Shown piece after piece: positions 45,201 to 56,824 of a stretch of DNA of 64,000 nt; positions within the stretch are counted from its first letter, which is position 1; each line of letters opens with the position of its first letter. This DNA comes from Jackrogersella multiformis (lineage: Eukaryota > Ascomycota > Sordariomycetes > Xylariales > Hypoxylaceae). The notes under the pieces were generated by a model, which was not told the origin of the DNA, did no database searches, and worked only from the letters and a program-made list of their open reading frames with translations. A program made the translations under genes and the position numbers. Where the stretch lies: the NCBI GenBank assembly GCA_902806575.1, contig CADCXD010000001.1, positions 3,472,001-3,536,000 of the forward strand. The letters are read 5' to 3'.

Positions 45201-47800
45201 GAGTAAGCGAGCTGTAGCCGACGCGCAATTACCTTGGGTAGGTAGGTTTAAAAAAACACCTGGACAGATACGGAGAGCGACGGAGGGTGACTCCTATGTA
45301 AATGTGAGTTTCAAAATGCTCCAACAAAGAGTGTATCTAGCAGCCTACCTGAAGAAGAAGTCAGTCAGTCTGGGAGCAAGGAAGAAACGAGGAACACCTT
45401 AGTTGCCGACGACCTCCACGAAGCGCCAAGACTTCTGAAGGAGGTGCGGGAATATATTGCGGTGCGAATCAATCTCGATTCTTCCAGGTTTCCCAAAGCT
45501 GCTCGGTCGGGATTGGACGGTGCTATGCGAAATGATATGTCATCAAGACAAAAAGATATCCATATTCATACATAGAACCTGGGTTTATGCTTGGGTATCC
45601 ATATCATCCATACTGCCATATCCATTATTGTATATGGAGAAGCTCCTTTCTCATCATTCGATATTCGTCTTCGTCCTTAGGTACCTAGGTAGGTATTCCG
45701 TACACACACACATACCTATATGCCCACTCGCGGCCTTTATTACTTAAATAGGTAATTAAATACTTGGGTATGTAACTTTATGAGGCTCCGGACGTTAATC
45801 TTATCAGCATACGAGGATTACCTAAAGTAACAGTATGATTATATTGTGATTACATAATTATTATATTACACGCGACGATTATTTAAGTACTTTTTAGTAA
45901 AGCAACTAAAATCTAATGGCTCCTAGTTTGTGTGACTTAACTGGTCCGCTCGGACCGTTTCGATACGGTAGAAACAAAATCAGATCGCGTGTTACGGAAA
46001 ACCCTTGGAAATTGCCCCTTTCTACCTAGTCCGCCGACCTCCCGTCGTGTCATTGCCCAATCAACTACGCATCGCATGAAACCCTGCAAATAAAAATCGT
46101 ACATCTCGGTACTAGGATGCCAAGGAAACAAGGATAATATATTACTCATCAACCGTGCACACGGACAATAACCCTTTTAGCCTGTTGCATTACGTAAGTA
46201 AGCGAGCTATGGAACTTTTGCATTAACCTCGGGTTGAAATATTAATGAATGTAAATATCGAGACTTTAATTTTTAGTTTGTTTAACCTTATGCGTAATAC
46301 CTTACGTAACAATGTGAGCATATAACATGAAAAGGATTGAAAATGCGAATGTTTAAGATTCGTATGTGAGAAATTACTTACCGGTATGTACTTAAGGAAA
46401 GTGTAATGAAACATCGATATCGATATCGACGTCGAAAATTACTTCAGTACTTATGTATTAAAGCACGGCCCGGTGTGCGCATAAATAGAGAATTGTAAAG
46501 CCGAAGTTTAAACCCCGATGTTAAGCTAACATATTAATACAAAAGAACGACGATAATAAGAAAGCAAAAAAAGTCCGATCTTTATTACTAGTTTTTTCTT
46601 ATCATTTAACTGAGAGAATGTTTTCTTTAAATATTTCTCGTTTATATAAATTTATGTATATTTATTTTAATTAATATTTACTTGCTTGTTAGCCGTATCG
46701 TTACAACGACATAAATCAGAATAGATGGGACGAAAATATGAGTTCTTCTAAATATATCAAAGGCTATTACCCAGGTGTCTTTTCGTACTAAGCATGTACA
46801 TGTACATACGGACGTAAATGTGGAGTGGGAAGAATTACCTAGAAAGGAAGGGGTACTCATAGCTGTGTGCGACGGTAGATTGATGACATACCTAGTGTAA
46901 TATGGATGAAGGAATTGCCTCGGCCGATAACGCGGATTCCGAGCATATAAGGAAATAAAGAGAAACCTTTATCCAAGTAAAGTTGCGAGGTATCATGAAT
47001 GGAAGGCAGCTGCTATGCAGCCTGCGTCCGCGAGGTAAATATGTAACCTTGGAAGTTAAGGCAGGCAGGTATAATAACCGTCTACTTCGGGTATCAATTT
47101 ACAACTTCCTCATTGTTATGGTTATATTGCTAGGCAGCTGCTAGGTGTTAGTCAAGTTACACAGATGACAAATTAACAAGTGATCACGAAGAAGAAACGC
47201 CAACCACTTAATGCAAATCACACCCGCACCCTTAACACGAACACCAACATTAACCTTAGGTAATTACGCATTATCCAAAGAGAACTCTCCCACCGGCAGT
47301 TCACTATTACTCTGCTGTCCTGTTACGCAAGAAGGTCTGTCTTTCTTTAATAGATGGATAATTGAGATTTTTTACGTACTGCTCCGTCAGCTAGGTACCT
47401 AAATCTATTAATCCTTACTTTCTTATACTTACCTATGTACCTAAGGTACCTAGTAATCCTAATCTCCATTCATCCTTTAATTCCTTGGCCGTGGGTGGCA
47501 GCTACGTACCAGTGGCACATTTAGGGCGAAGGCAGCTGCAGGTGCTGACAAACCACATTAACTTCAACTTTCTGATCAACAATTCTCGTCTTTTCCCCCT
47601 CGGACATTTCGGTCGTTTATATTCGCATACTGTACTTAAGCAAGTACCTAAGTAAATATCAAACCAACAAGCAGTTTAATGCCCACCTGGGCACTTGTTT
47701 TTACTCATTTTCTTTATTACTAGTACTTAGGTGGTTCGGGGTTTAGCTTAGACACTGTACGGCACTGTGACATTATCAAGCTTTCGTGTACTTAGGTACT

Positions 47801-47826
47801 AGCACCAGCACCAGCACCAGCACCAG
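47801..47826. repeat. CACCAG microsatellite
   Basis: Four tandem AGCACC/CACCAG hexamers in otherwise non-coding DNA. Confidence 0.85.
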
Positions 47827-49057
47827 TTAGCGAAGACCGAGCAATTTACATCTTTACATCTTTACATTTGTGTGCCCATTTTTATTTTTTCTCACAAGAT
47901 ATTTTGGGTTCATATTTCCACTCCAGCTTTACATTCTGTTATTCATAAGAAAATGAACCTAACTTTACTCACCAAACTTCGCTGAATAATATATTACGAT
48001 AGATTCGTCACGTGGAGAGACGGGTATCACTGGGTCCCTTACCAACGCAGTGAGGTCGCTTTGAAATTCAGCCGACACAAATTTGGGTAGCCTTTACGAC
48101 TAAGAAATCCGGGGCTTCACATTGGTTTGCCGTCTTGCTGCTACTCGCCGAATCTCGCCCAGGAATACCTACCTAGCATATAACCTGCCTAGTACGTGCT
48201 ATACATACCTACCTAGGTACTTAGGTAGCTTAGGGAATATCAAAGTTTCCTTATTAATTATCGAAAAACTACCGAACTTACCACCTTGAGTCATCAAGTT
48301 CCGGCACCACCCCGTCAAGCGCATTCAACAGACGCAGCCACGGAAGATCTACCCACCGCGGATATTGATATCCAAATTTACGGCGCGCGCGACTATTGAC
48401 AAACAATACCTAGCTGTTATCCGCCCGCATTGATGGAATACACTATAGCTGCTACTACTGCCGTAGCAATTAGCCAGGTCAGCAACTAGAGATATCTTAC
48501 GACCCCTTTCACTCCAGCCACACGCATTGTTCTCAAATTATTTCGAACCTTGGTGTATGCGATAATAAAACACTTCCCACAGGGGGCGCAACGCATACAT
48601 CCATAGTACCTAAGTACTCGGTGTTCATTTTGACTTTTTCTACCCTTGCAACGACCAAAGGCCGTCTTTACTCCGAGCGGAGCCGTTTCGCGCGGTCTTC
48701 CCTCCCTTACCCACCAACCTAGGTACCTGATGGTTTGGTTAAGTACACTAATTACCTACCTACCTATGTAGGTAGGCATCTACACTACCTAAGTACTAAG
48801 TAGTGCGTTTTGAACGGAACCTTTTCCGTCCCTAGACTCCCCTACCGCCAATATTCCCCGTATTTTCGATTTTCGATTTTCGATTCTACAATTTCCATTT
48901 TCCCTTGCGCATTTCGCTTGCTAGTAAAACGGTCTCACAACTAGGTCGTCACCAGAACAGGAAGTATTGAAAAGATACATTTCGAGAAGTACCTAATACT
49001 ACCTATCATTCATTATCGAAAGTATCGTAATCTTGTTGCTGACTCAGACAACACAAG

Positions 49058-50937
49058 ATGCAGAATCACGCCGGCCCAAATGGTAAGTTGCCTTCTTATT
49101 CTTTTAGTCCTTTTGTTTGGCGCTACACACTACACTACATTACCTCACTACCTCACTACCTTACTAGTAGCAGATTTCCAACCATGATGGATCGAAAATC
49201 GAAACTTGAACACCCCCCCCCTACCCCCCATCCCTTGTAACTATTACAGCCACCCCTCCATCGTGACGCCGCATTACTGCGCAAAGCACACACCCTTGGA
49301 TAGACCCTAGCTACCTACCTATACCTTGACCGTCTAAGTCGCTTGAGGTCACCTTTTCGCTGCGAACATGTAATCAGACATACCTCATATGCTGGCGCCA
49401 GGAGTTTTCTACCTACCTGCCTACCTTCTACACATAGGTACTGCTGGGCTGGGCTGTTACTTTTTATTTTATTTTCGACGGCTTCGGGGTCGCGTTGCAA
49501 GGTCAATCTAGGATCGATCCACTTGCTTTTCCGGTGCCCCATCACCCATCACCTTTAACCCTTAACCCATCCATCACCCATCGCCCATCATCACACCCAT
49601 TACGAAATACCCTATACCCTATACCCTATACCCGCCTACACCCTTGACAAGCTTTCCTTACATACACAGCTACGGTACATATTCAATCTATTGTCCGCCT
49701 CATTCGCTTCGTGGCTTAACCTTCTGATACCCTTTTTATCTCTCTTTTTCCCATTTTTGGACATATTTCCCCGTCCCTTTAGCTCCTCTTACTGATGTTC
49801 ATTTACTGACATAACTACCTTGTTTCAGAGGATCCTGAATTGCGCCCAAAGTTCGACCAGGAAGTGAGCTATCTGAATAACTCTGCATCTGTATCTACGC
49901 CGGCGCCGTCTTCATCATCTACTGTCGCTACTGCTCATCCTACTCTGAAGCCTATACGACCGTCACCCCAATCGCATGGATACGGCGGTTCTGGTATAGA
50001 GACGCAAGCGCATATCCATCCTAATCTCAGAACCTCGACGGGCGCACTAGCATCTGATATGATGCAAAGAGGAATATCGCCTCCGTCTGACGAAGCCGGT
50101 CCCGTTTCTGGATCTCCCGTGTCCGGCATGGCTGCCCAAGGCCTTCTGGGGCATGACGACCCTGATGATTCTGTGACCGACGGGCGAAAGGCGAAGCGAG
50201 AATTATCTCAGTCAAAGAGAGCGGCCCAAAACAGAGCTGCTCAGGTGAGTGGGACCCATTTTCCCTTATTCTTCCATGATTTGCAAAGCTGGAGCCGCCG
50301 ATTCAATACGGTTAGAGAAGCCGAGCATCTTATTACGCCTTCGGTGTTATACGGCCTGTGCTTGCTTCCTTGCTTGCTTGCTCGCTTGCTCGCTAGCTAG
50401 CTAGCTCACTAGCTCGGCTCCACTGCATCAAGACTCATTAGTGCGTATCATTACGTAACTAACTCGTTATCCTAGCGTGCTTTTCGACAAAGAAAAGAGC
50501 ATTACATCAAGAAGCTGGAGCAGCAGGTCCGCGATTATGGAGAGATGGAGCATAGTTTCAAGGCGATCCAAAACGATAACTACGCGCTCCGCGAGTACGT
50601 CATACAACTGCAATCTCGCCTCCTGGATCTGCAGGTTGAATTACCTCAGCCACCACCTAATGTAAACATCACTCCTCCTACCGCGGCGTCCACTAGTGCG
50701 CGCGGCGCGCACGCGAGCACGGCCCCTGAATCTGGCCCCAATAATAACAATGCTGGCACTCTGGCGGACGTCGCGGCAGCGGTGGCGGGGTTGAGAGCTC
50801 GAGAGCCTTCGGCGGATGGGATGTATTCGAAGCCGGGTTACAAGGCCGAGTCTAATGAAGACACACAAACAGCGGAAGAGATCCGCAGGCAATTACAGGA
50901 TGGAGTAGCACCGGCTCCCTCGTCTTTGCGAGCCTAG
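49058..50937 (+). CDS. bZIP transcription factor, KapC-like (AP-1/Pap1 family)
   Basis: Nuclear DNA-binding regulator. Three exons: 49058-49082 (MQNHAGPN plus one base), 49829-50244 and 50476-50937; 300 residues. The basic region crosses intron 2: QSKRAAQNRAAQ in exon 2 continues as RAFRQRKEHYIKKLEQQV in exon 3, giving the fungal NRAAQRAFRQRK signature. A leucine zipper and QNDNYALREYVIQLQSRLLDLQ follow, closely resembling Aspergillus KapC. The N-terminus is Ser/Pro/Thr-rich; the C-terminus has Ala/Asn-rich low complexity. Intron 1 is 746 nt, exceptionally long for this window, with poly-C and CCCTATA repeats. Target genes cannot be deduced. Confidence 0.9.
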
Positions 50938-52366
50938 TCATCTCAGACGACGGAACAGGACGCCCTCCTCTCAGAAAACCACCATATAGATGACGTGGAT
51001 CATCAATGCTTCTATCCTGATCCGAGTAGTTTCTAAGGAAACACTTCGGACAGAATACGGGGCGGGGGTAACCAGTTTCTACGGAATATAAATCCCACTA
51101 CCGCAGGAAGTTGGTGGGAACGATGGAGCTGAAAGTGGAGAAAGAGACAGAATAGGGGATCTCGGCCCCGAGACTAATTTTATATCTGTCATAACGTGGC
51201 GTTACAGGCTCGCATGGTTTATTCAACAATTGGCGGGGTTAGGCGTTCGAGAGCGGCATACCTCATGCCGAGGCGGTTGCAGGCGACGGATGTTTCGCGA
51301 TGGCTATAGATGGTTATTACTGCATCCCCGGCACGACCGGAAGGGGTACGAAGACGGGACGATAGGAGGTAGAGGTCCGCTAGGGAGGGAACATCTGAGC
51401 ATAGGAGTTGTACATCATCAAATCAAGCTCGTTTCGTCTCGGGCACGGCGTCGCAACACGAAGCTCGATAACCGAGAGGAAGAGGTGTGCGTTGAATTAC
51501 ATACGAAGCAACAGCATTTGCTTGCGAAACCTTTTAGCCAAGTTAATACCACGAATCCGACAAGTTGAGATTCGTTTGAATGGAACATATTCATTCGGAA
51601 ACTGTATCTGATCTGCAAGCTGCCTTGCTGTCGATGAAATAATCTTCTGCAGTTGTCTCTGCTCTTCCCCGCTGGCCTCATTTGAATCTCTTACAGTAAA
51701 CAGATACCCTTCAAAATTTCACCTGCGTGTTTCTCCCCCTTTGCCATCGAACATTGAACAATCAAACTTCCTACGAGTAGTACTGTGCCACATTTTAATC
51801 TCGTGTCGCGATGTATACTATTACGTGGTTGTGGATTCTCCATCCATTACACCTCTACTCGCGCCTGCGCCTACGCCTACGCCTATCTAGGTGCTAACTA
51901 CATCGCTAAGGACAAAGGTACGTACGTATCCAGGCCACACCACCGCGACGGCGTCGTACAAGCAAGCCCAAGCCCCAGCCCAAGCCCAGCGAGCGGGAAG
52001 GATCCCTCGCGAGCGCCAAGATCATCGGTGACAGATCCGCCCGGCGATACGTATCCCTACGCACATGTAGGTAGGTAGATAGATCGACGTAAGCCGGGTC
52101 GGGTTCGGTTAGGTAAGAGAAAACCGAGCTAGCAACTCCACATTCTATTCTAGTGCAATCCTTTCCTTTCCACTTCTTTTCTTTTCTTTTCTTTTCCTTG
52201 CCGCCTCCGCTCCGCGCGTGAGCGAGCTCCGAGCGGAGACCGAATAGACAGACGGAAAGAAAGAAAGAAGCCAACATATCCCGCGCCCTACCCCCGATTA
52301 TTGCAATGGTAATGGTGATGGTAGTGGTAATGATAGGTTTCTGCGAGGAAGTGTTCGGTGTGGATT
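50938..52366. other. Intergenic, 3' flanks of the bZIP gene and ARP5
   Basis: 1.4 kb between convergent genes. Contains imperfect GCCTACGCCTAC (about 51865-51890) and AGCCCAAGCCCC (about 51962-51990) repeats and a TTTTCTTTTC run (about 52165-52195). A 216-codon minus-strand open frame overlapping 52367 is judged spurious. Confidence 0.5.
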
Positions 52367-55107
52367 TCACGAGTACGAGTTGCCCATATCGTGTTCCTGT
52401 GGATATATAGTTAGTATTGGCATCCGGAAGTACGTTCTTATGATTGTTGCTGATGTTGTTGCTCCGTCCGAGAAAGGAGAGGATTGGATTCCTGTCCGTG
52501 GGATTACGGGTTAGAGTTGACGAGATCCACCACACACTTGTGGCTGGGCTGGCCATTAAACTAAGCTCCTATCTTGGTAATCGTTGAGGCGAAAAGAGCC
52601 GCAAGGCATTTTCAATACGCGTCTAACCCCCTACCGTCGATGATCGCTTGTAACGCAGATAGATCGTCTTCCGCGAAGCTCTTGTACGCTATGTGGGTAT
52701 GGAGATGGCTGCGCCATGATACAATAATAGCAATAGAAATACCAAGATAATTACCGACGTACCTTTAAGTAATCGTGGCCCTTCTCCTGGTACTCCGCCT
52801 TCGTCACCGTAGTCGCCTTCCAGCTAGGCGTCCCGACCCACTGAGCAGCGCCTCGCCACGCATCTAATATCGGATCGCCCGCCCGGCGGATCTTAAGCTC
52901 CGCGCCGACGGGTAGCAGCGGTGTTAGGCCCTGACGAAGGCGGTCGTCGAAGCCTTCGAAAATGGTGTTGCCGCCGGTCAGGAAGATATCCTTCAGGAAG
53001 TCGTCGCGGTTCAGTCCCGGGATACCCACAAGCCGCTGCCCTAGGATGTCGCCCGTGATCTCGACAAGCCCCGCCTGATCTACACCCGCAATCGAAGGTT
53101 GGAATACGATCTCCGGCACACGTATGCGCTCGACGTTCAGGTGGATCTGGTGGGTGTCCGCTTGGGAGGACGGGTCGAACGGTCGTGGTCCGCGTAGAAA
53201 TGCATGCAGGAGGCTCTTGTTCCAGTCGTTTTGAGCCTCCCACGTGTGCTCGTGCGTGAATCCCTCGTCGTAGCGAAGCAGGTCTTCCTCGAGTGTCTTG
53301 AGAGTCCCCTCAAGGTCTTCCTCGCCTTCTTCGTCGTCGCTACCGCCTTCGCCCACTTGAATCTGCCTATATACACCCCAGTCGTCGTCATTGGCGCCGA
53401 AGTTATCGTCGTCTCCGCCGCGACGGCGCTTGCCTCGGGGGTTGTCTGAGGCAAGATTCGCGATGGATTTCATACGAATTTGAGAAGCCAGCGACTTGCG
53501 ATTTCCGAGGTCCGCCTTAAGCCGATCTCGCTCCTTCATTTTCTGCAGCGTAAGGTTGCGCGCTACTCGCTTTTCCTCAAGCCAGCCCTCAAGATCGTTA
53601 TCGCGCCTTTCCCTGTCTAATCGTTCTTCTTCTGCAACGCGCGCCCTTTCAGCCTCCTTCTCTGCCTTGGCGCGGGCGCGTGCTTCATGATTCGACTTCA
53701 GGAGCCGCTGATGTCGCTTCGTCTTTAGACTAGCTTCGTCAAGTTGGTCGTCAGGTACCTCGAGGAGGCTAAAGTCGGGAGCCTCTTGCTCTTCCTCAAG
53801 ATCACCACCCACGTCTTTTGTACGGGCGCGTTTGATGGATTTATCCAGCTCCTTGATCGTGCGTTCAAGATGCGCCTCGTCCTTCATATCTTCTGCGTCA
53901 AGAAGGCGTTTCGTGTCCTTCTTGTTCGCGTCGCTGATCTTCTCTTGTAGTTTCTTGTAGTATTCTAGCTCCTGTTCCTTTCGAATTAATTTCTCGAGGC
54001 GCATTTTAGCTGCCTGTTCTTGTAATCGTCGCCCGCTCTCTTTCTTTCTCTCGACTATCCGAGCAAGCTCCTCTTCGCTCTTCTTGATTACCACTTCCTC
54101 TGTGAAAGGGTACTGGATCACAATATCTCGATCTTCTAAGCCCGTCCAGTCTAAATAGGATCGTAGTTCATCGTCGTAAGATTTAGAAATGTAGCAATGA
54201 TCTCTGATCATGTGTTCTGCCTGTGAAGCGTTCATTTTTCCTGGGAACGATGGGTACTTTAGACGGATGAGTTTGAGGAGGTATTCTGCCGCCTGACATC
54301 CCCCCCAGTTCAGTCGAATGGCCTGGGCTAGCATGGCCTTGGAGTTGAACACGGGTATGACGTGGGTCGAGCTGTACGAGGATGAAACAACCAATCCAGT
54401 TTGGCCCTTATTGTAGCGGTATGAAAAGAGGGAGTCGATGCCTGTGGCAAGTGACGGGGCCTGGTAGCATTCGAATATGATCTCGTTCATAGCTGTACGA
54501 TAGGTTAGCTGTATATAGACCGGACGGTGCTTCGGGGGAGCGCACATTTTCGCGAATAGGGTAGATTTGCTACGGCTTCGGTCATGACGATAGGTAGGTC
54601 GATGGAACCATCAGCATTGTTCATGCCTAGCTTTAAGAAGGTCCAATCCAGAATATGTTCTTCCACGTCCCAGTTGCTGACGATGCCTGTTCCAGCTTCG
54701 AAGGCGTTCCTGATGTGTCCTCGGGCTGTTGTATCGGCGTAACAGTCAAATCCTGCGAAGGAATACGTCTTTCCTAGTTTTCTGTCTCTGTACTTGGCCA
54801 TGATGGGAGGGATGCTGAACCGCGGCTTCGACTCGAATGACCACCCAGCTCTAACAGCGGACGAGCCTGACATACAATATTCAAGTTAGCAATTCGACTT
54901 CAAAGTATGGTGTCGAGAAAGCGCACCATTGTCAATTACGATAGCGACACTGCCGGCGGGCTTCTCTATAGCCTCTTCTCGACCGTCAGGCTGGGCAGGA
55001 ATTGGTTTCTCGAACTTGGTCTCATTCACATTGTAAATTCGCGCGGGCGGATATGTCTTCTCCTGTCGCACGGGAAGTGCAGGGATATCGATGGCTGAGG
55101 GCGCCAT
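52367..55107 (-). CDS. ARP5: Actin-related protein 5 (INO80 chromatin remodeller subunit)
   Basis: Nuclear actin-fold subunit of the INO80 complex, working as a pair with Ies6 to grip the nucleosome. Four exons, 55107-54927, 54866-54546, 54492-52763 and 52396-52367; 753 residues. The actin core starts at VAIVIDNGSSAVRAGW and includes PIVMTEAVANLPYSRK, then MNEIIFECYQAPSLATG and GLVVSSSYSSTHVIPVF. The long charged coiled-coil insertion (about residues 275-520, Glu/Lys/Arg-rich) is the Arp5 hallmark. The core resumes at GNTIFEGFDDRLRQGLTPLLP. The last exon encodes only EHDMGNSYS after a 366-nt intron; it restores the conserved YLKEHxxGN ending, and without it the frame would end in an untypical VRR. 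IES6, encoding the partner, begins 1.7 kb away. Confidence 0.93.
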
Positions 55108-56003
55108 GATTATGGGATACGCGGTGGTGATAGTTACGGAAGTTGGGGGTGTTTCATGGCTGAGTTATTGTTGTTGTAGACGATAGGATTAGGGTGTGAT
55201 TTAGGTGCGATTAAAAAGTGAGAGTATTGAAGTATTGAAGTTTACTGGCTTATCAATTGATAGGTAGATATCAATTGACAGAAAATTATGCAAGCTGTGT
55301 GTCATCTGTGCCACCAACTTTTGAGTTTCTTCCGTTTCCAATGTTCTTTCATTAACTGAGCCGTCTAAAAAGATGCAAGGCTGACCTGACTGACGAGTTA
55401 AACAAACAGCTGCCCTTGCTTTTATCGGAATTCGGGGTAATGGTTAAAGATCCCCATTGGCTATCAACCTTAGGTAGCGTTTACTAGACCACTGGATAAG
55501 GCGAATGATAAGAGTAACGTGTGGGGATTTGTACATATATTCAAGTAGAGCTATTCAAGTAGAGCTATTCAAGTAGAGCTATTCAAGTAGAGCTATTCAA
55601 GTAGAGCTATTCAAGTAGAGCTATTCAAGTAGAGCTATTCAAGTAGAGCTATTCAAGTAATATGTATTTCGTACTTACATTTGAGCATCGCGTTAGTCGC
55701 GTCTTCGCGCCTGTTAACATGGAGTAGCGCAAGTACTGTACTCTATAATAGAATGTATACCAAGGTAAGTTTCTAAGAGGGTTCCCTCAATTGAATGAAA
55801 TACGACTCATTACACGTAATTCATAGGGCTACCTATCACAAGAATGTCATGATTAGAGGCTCTTAGGCATCATAGGATCCTGTCGAGCACAATGTTGAGT
55901 TTCCTCCATGGCAAAGACAGAAAGCCCAGTTTGCATAGCACATCCTCTGCTAACTATCAAACAGGTCTACCACCATCGTTCCCTCGGCACTATATTAGAT
56001 AGC
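55108..56003. other. Intergenic between ARP5 and DAD4
   Basis: ARP5 promoter side and DAD4 3' flank. The main structure is a 14-bp minisatellite at 55539-55659; nothing else was identified. Confidence 0.6.
55539..55659. repeat. 14-bp minisatellite, 8.6 copies
   Basis: Eight perfect tandem copies of ATTCAAGTAGAGCT plus nine bases of a ninth, with no mismatches seen. Lies upstream of ARP5. Confidence 0.97.
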
Positions 56004-56398
56004 TCAAGAAGGCTCTTTCAGGTTGTCGGTAGCTATATACCGGGTTAGAACGGAATGTTAATCAGGTGAAGCTTTCAAGCCACTCACCTTCTAAATGGAA
56101 GAGCACGTTGGACTGGTAGTTCTTGAACATCTGGGCCACAAGCTCAATGTTCATGTTCTGAATGTTGATCTCCTGAAGGCTCTTATTCATAACGACGATC
56201 GCCTCGTTGAGTTTCTCCTATGAATGTTGTAAGTCGCCTGCACTTATTGCCAGTAGAGGGGCTTTAGAACCATGCCACTTACAACATTAGTGATGATACG
56301 TGACAGGAGAAGGTTCTGCTGATGCTCATGTGGGCTCTCCTGAAGATACGATCAGTATATATTGGCATGGTTTTGGTGATATCATAAATAAATACCAT
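56004..56398 (-). CDS. DAD4: DASH complex subunit Dad4
   Basis: Kinetochore protein of the fungal DASH/Dam1 ring that couples chromosomes to spindle microtubules. Four tiny exons: 56398-56396 (just ATG), 56339-56283, 56217-56088 and 56032-56004; phases agree and give 72 residues, exactly the usual Dad4 length. The protein begins [20 protein letters not shown], continues [20 protein letters not shown] and ends ATDNLKEPS, matching the short helical Dad4 family throughout. Introns are 56, 65 and 55 nt with GTATTT, GTAAGT and GTGAGT donors. Placing the start in a 3-nt exon is inferred: exon 2 opens at a CAG acceptor with the family's second residue. It lies between ARP5 and IES6. Confidence 0.88.
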
Positions 56399-56824
56399 CT
56401 TGTTGAGTTGGTTCTTTGGCTTATACCAAAGTGTTTGCTTGTTCGTTGGTGGGATGTGGAATATGGAATGTGGAATGGATACCCCTAGTATTTGTACAGT
56501 GAAATATGTTTTAGTGACAATAGCGCGCAATTACATGGGACATTTAAGTCGTTGCCCATAGCAAATCCATGGCGGCCTCGGTTTCCAAGCTCTTTTTTAG
56601 TACCTACCTAGGTACCTACATGTAGCTACCTTTAGCTGCATACAAATGCACGTATGTACCTAAAAAGTAGCTAGGGCGTCATCTACGAGGTACCTACGAG
56701 GTACCTAACATCATTCATTTCACATTTCACAAATAAAGCAACTGGAACCTTGGAACCTCCCGTCAACACCTAACCTCGAGCTGGGAAAACTTCTCCCGTC
56801 AACCACCCACCAACACAACTCGAA
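56399..56824. promoter_or_regulatory. Divergent promoter region of DAD4 and IES6
   Basis: 426-base head-to-head spacer. A TACCTACCTAGGTACCTAC palindromic block lies at about 56601-56622 and GAGGTACCTAC repeats at about 56686-56706. Confidence 0.55.

Larger units (their letters stand above)
41399..49057. other. 7.6-kb stretch with no supported gene
   Basis: Only short open frames (under 100 codons) occur, none with family resemblance; the best pair, minus strand 42760-43153, overlaps in different frames. The DNA is AT-rich, especially 45750-46700. It contains scattered TACCTAGGTA palindromes (e.g. 41643, 41730, 45679, 47395-47450, 48209, 48718-48790), a tRNA-like fragment at 42241-42298, and a CACCAG microsatellite at 47801-47826. 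It may be decayed transposon sequence, but I saw no recognisable transposase, reverse transcriptase or terminal repeats. The last 1 kb should include the bZIP promoter and leader. Confidence 0.55.

Noticed and set aside
49604..49632. CCCTATA repeats considered as telomere-like DNA
   Set aside because: The unit is not CCCTAA, there are only three to four copies, and they lie inside the bZIP intron with genes on both sides.
51906..52556. 216-codon minus-strand ORF over the last ARP5 exon
   Set aside because: It contains translated simple repeats (GGGKEKKRKEKKWKG) and shows no family resemblance; the region is better explained as ARP5 intron, last exon and 3' flank.
55539..55659. Regular repeats considered as a CRISPR array
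   Set aside because: Direct 14-bp tandem units without spacers in a eukaryotic genome; a minisatellite.
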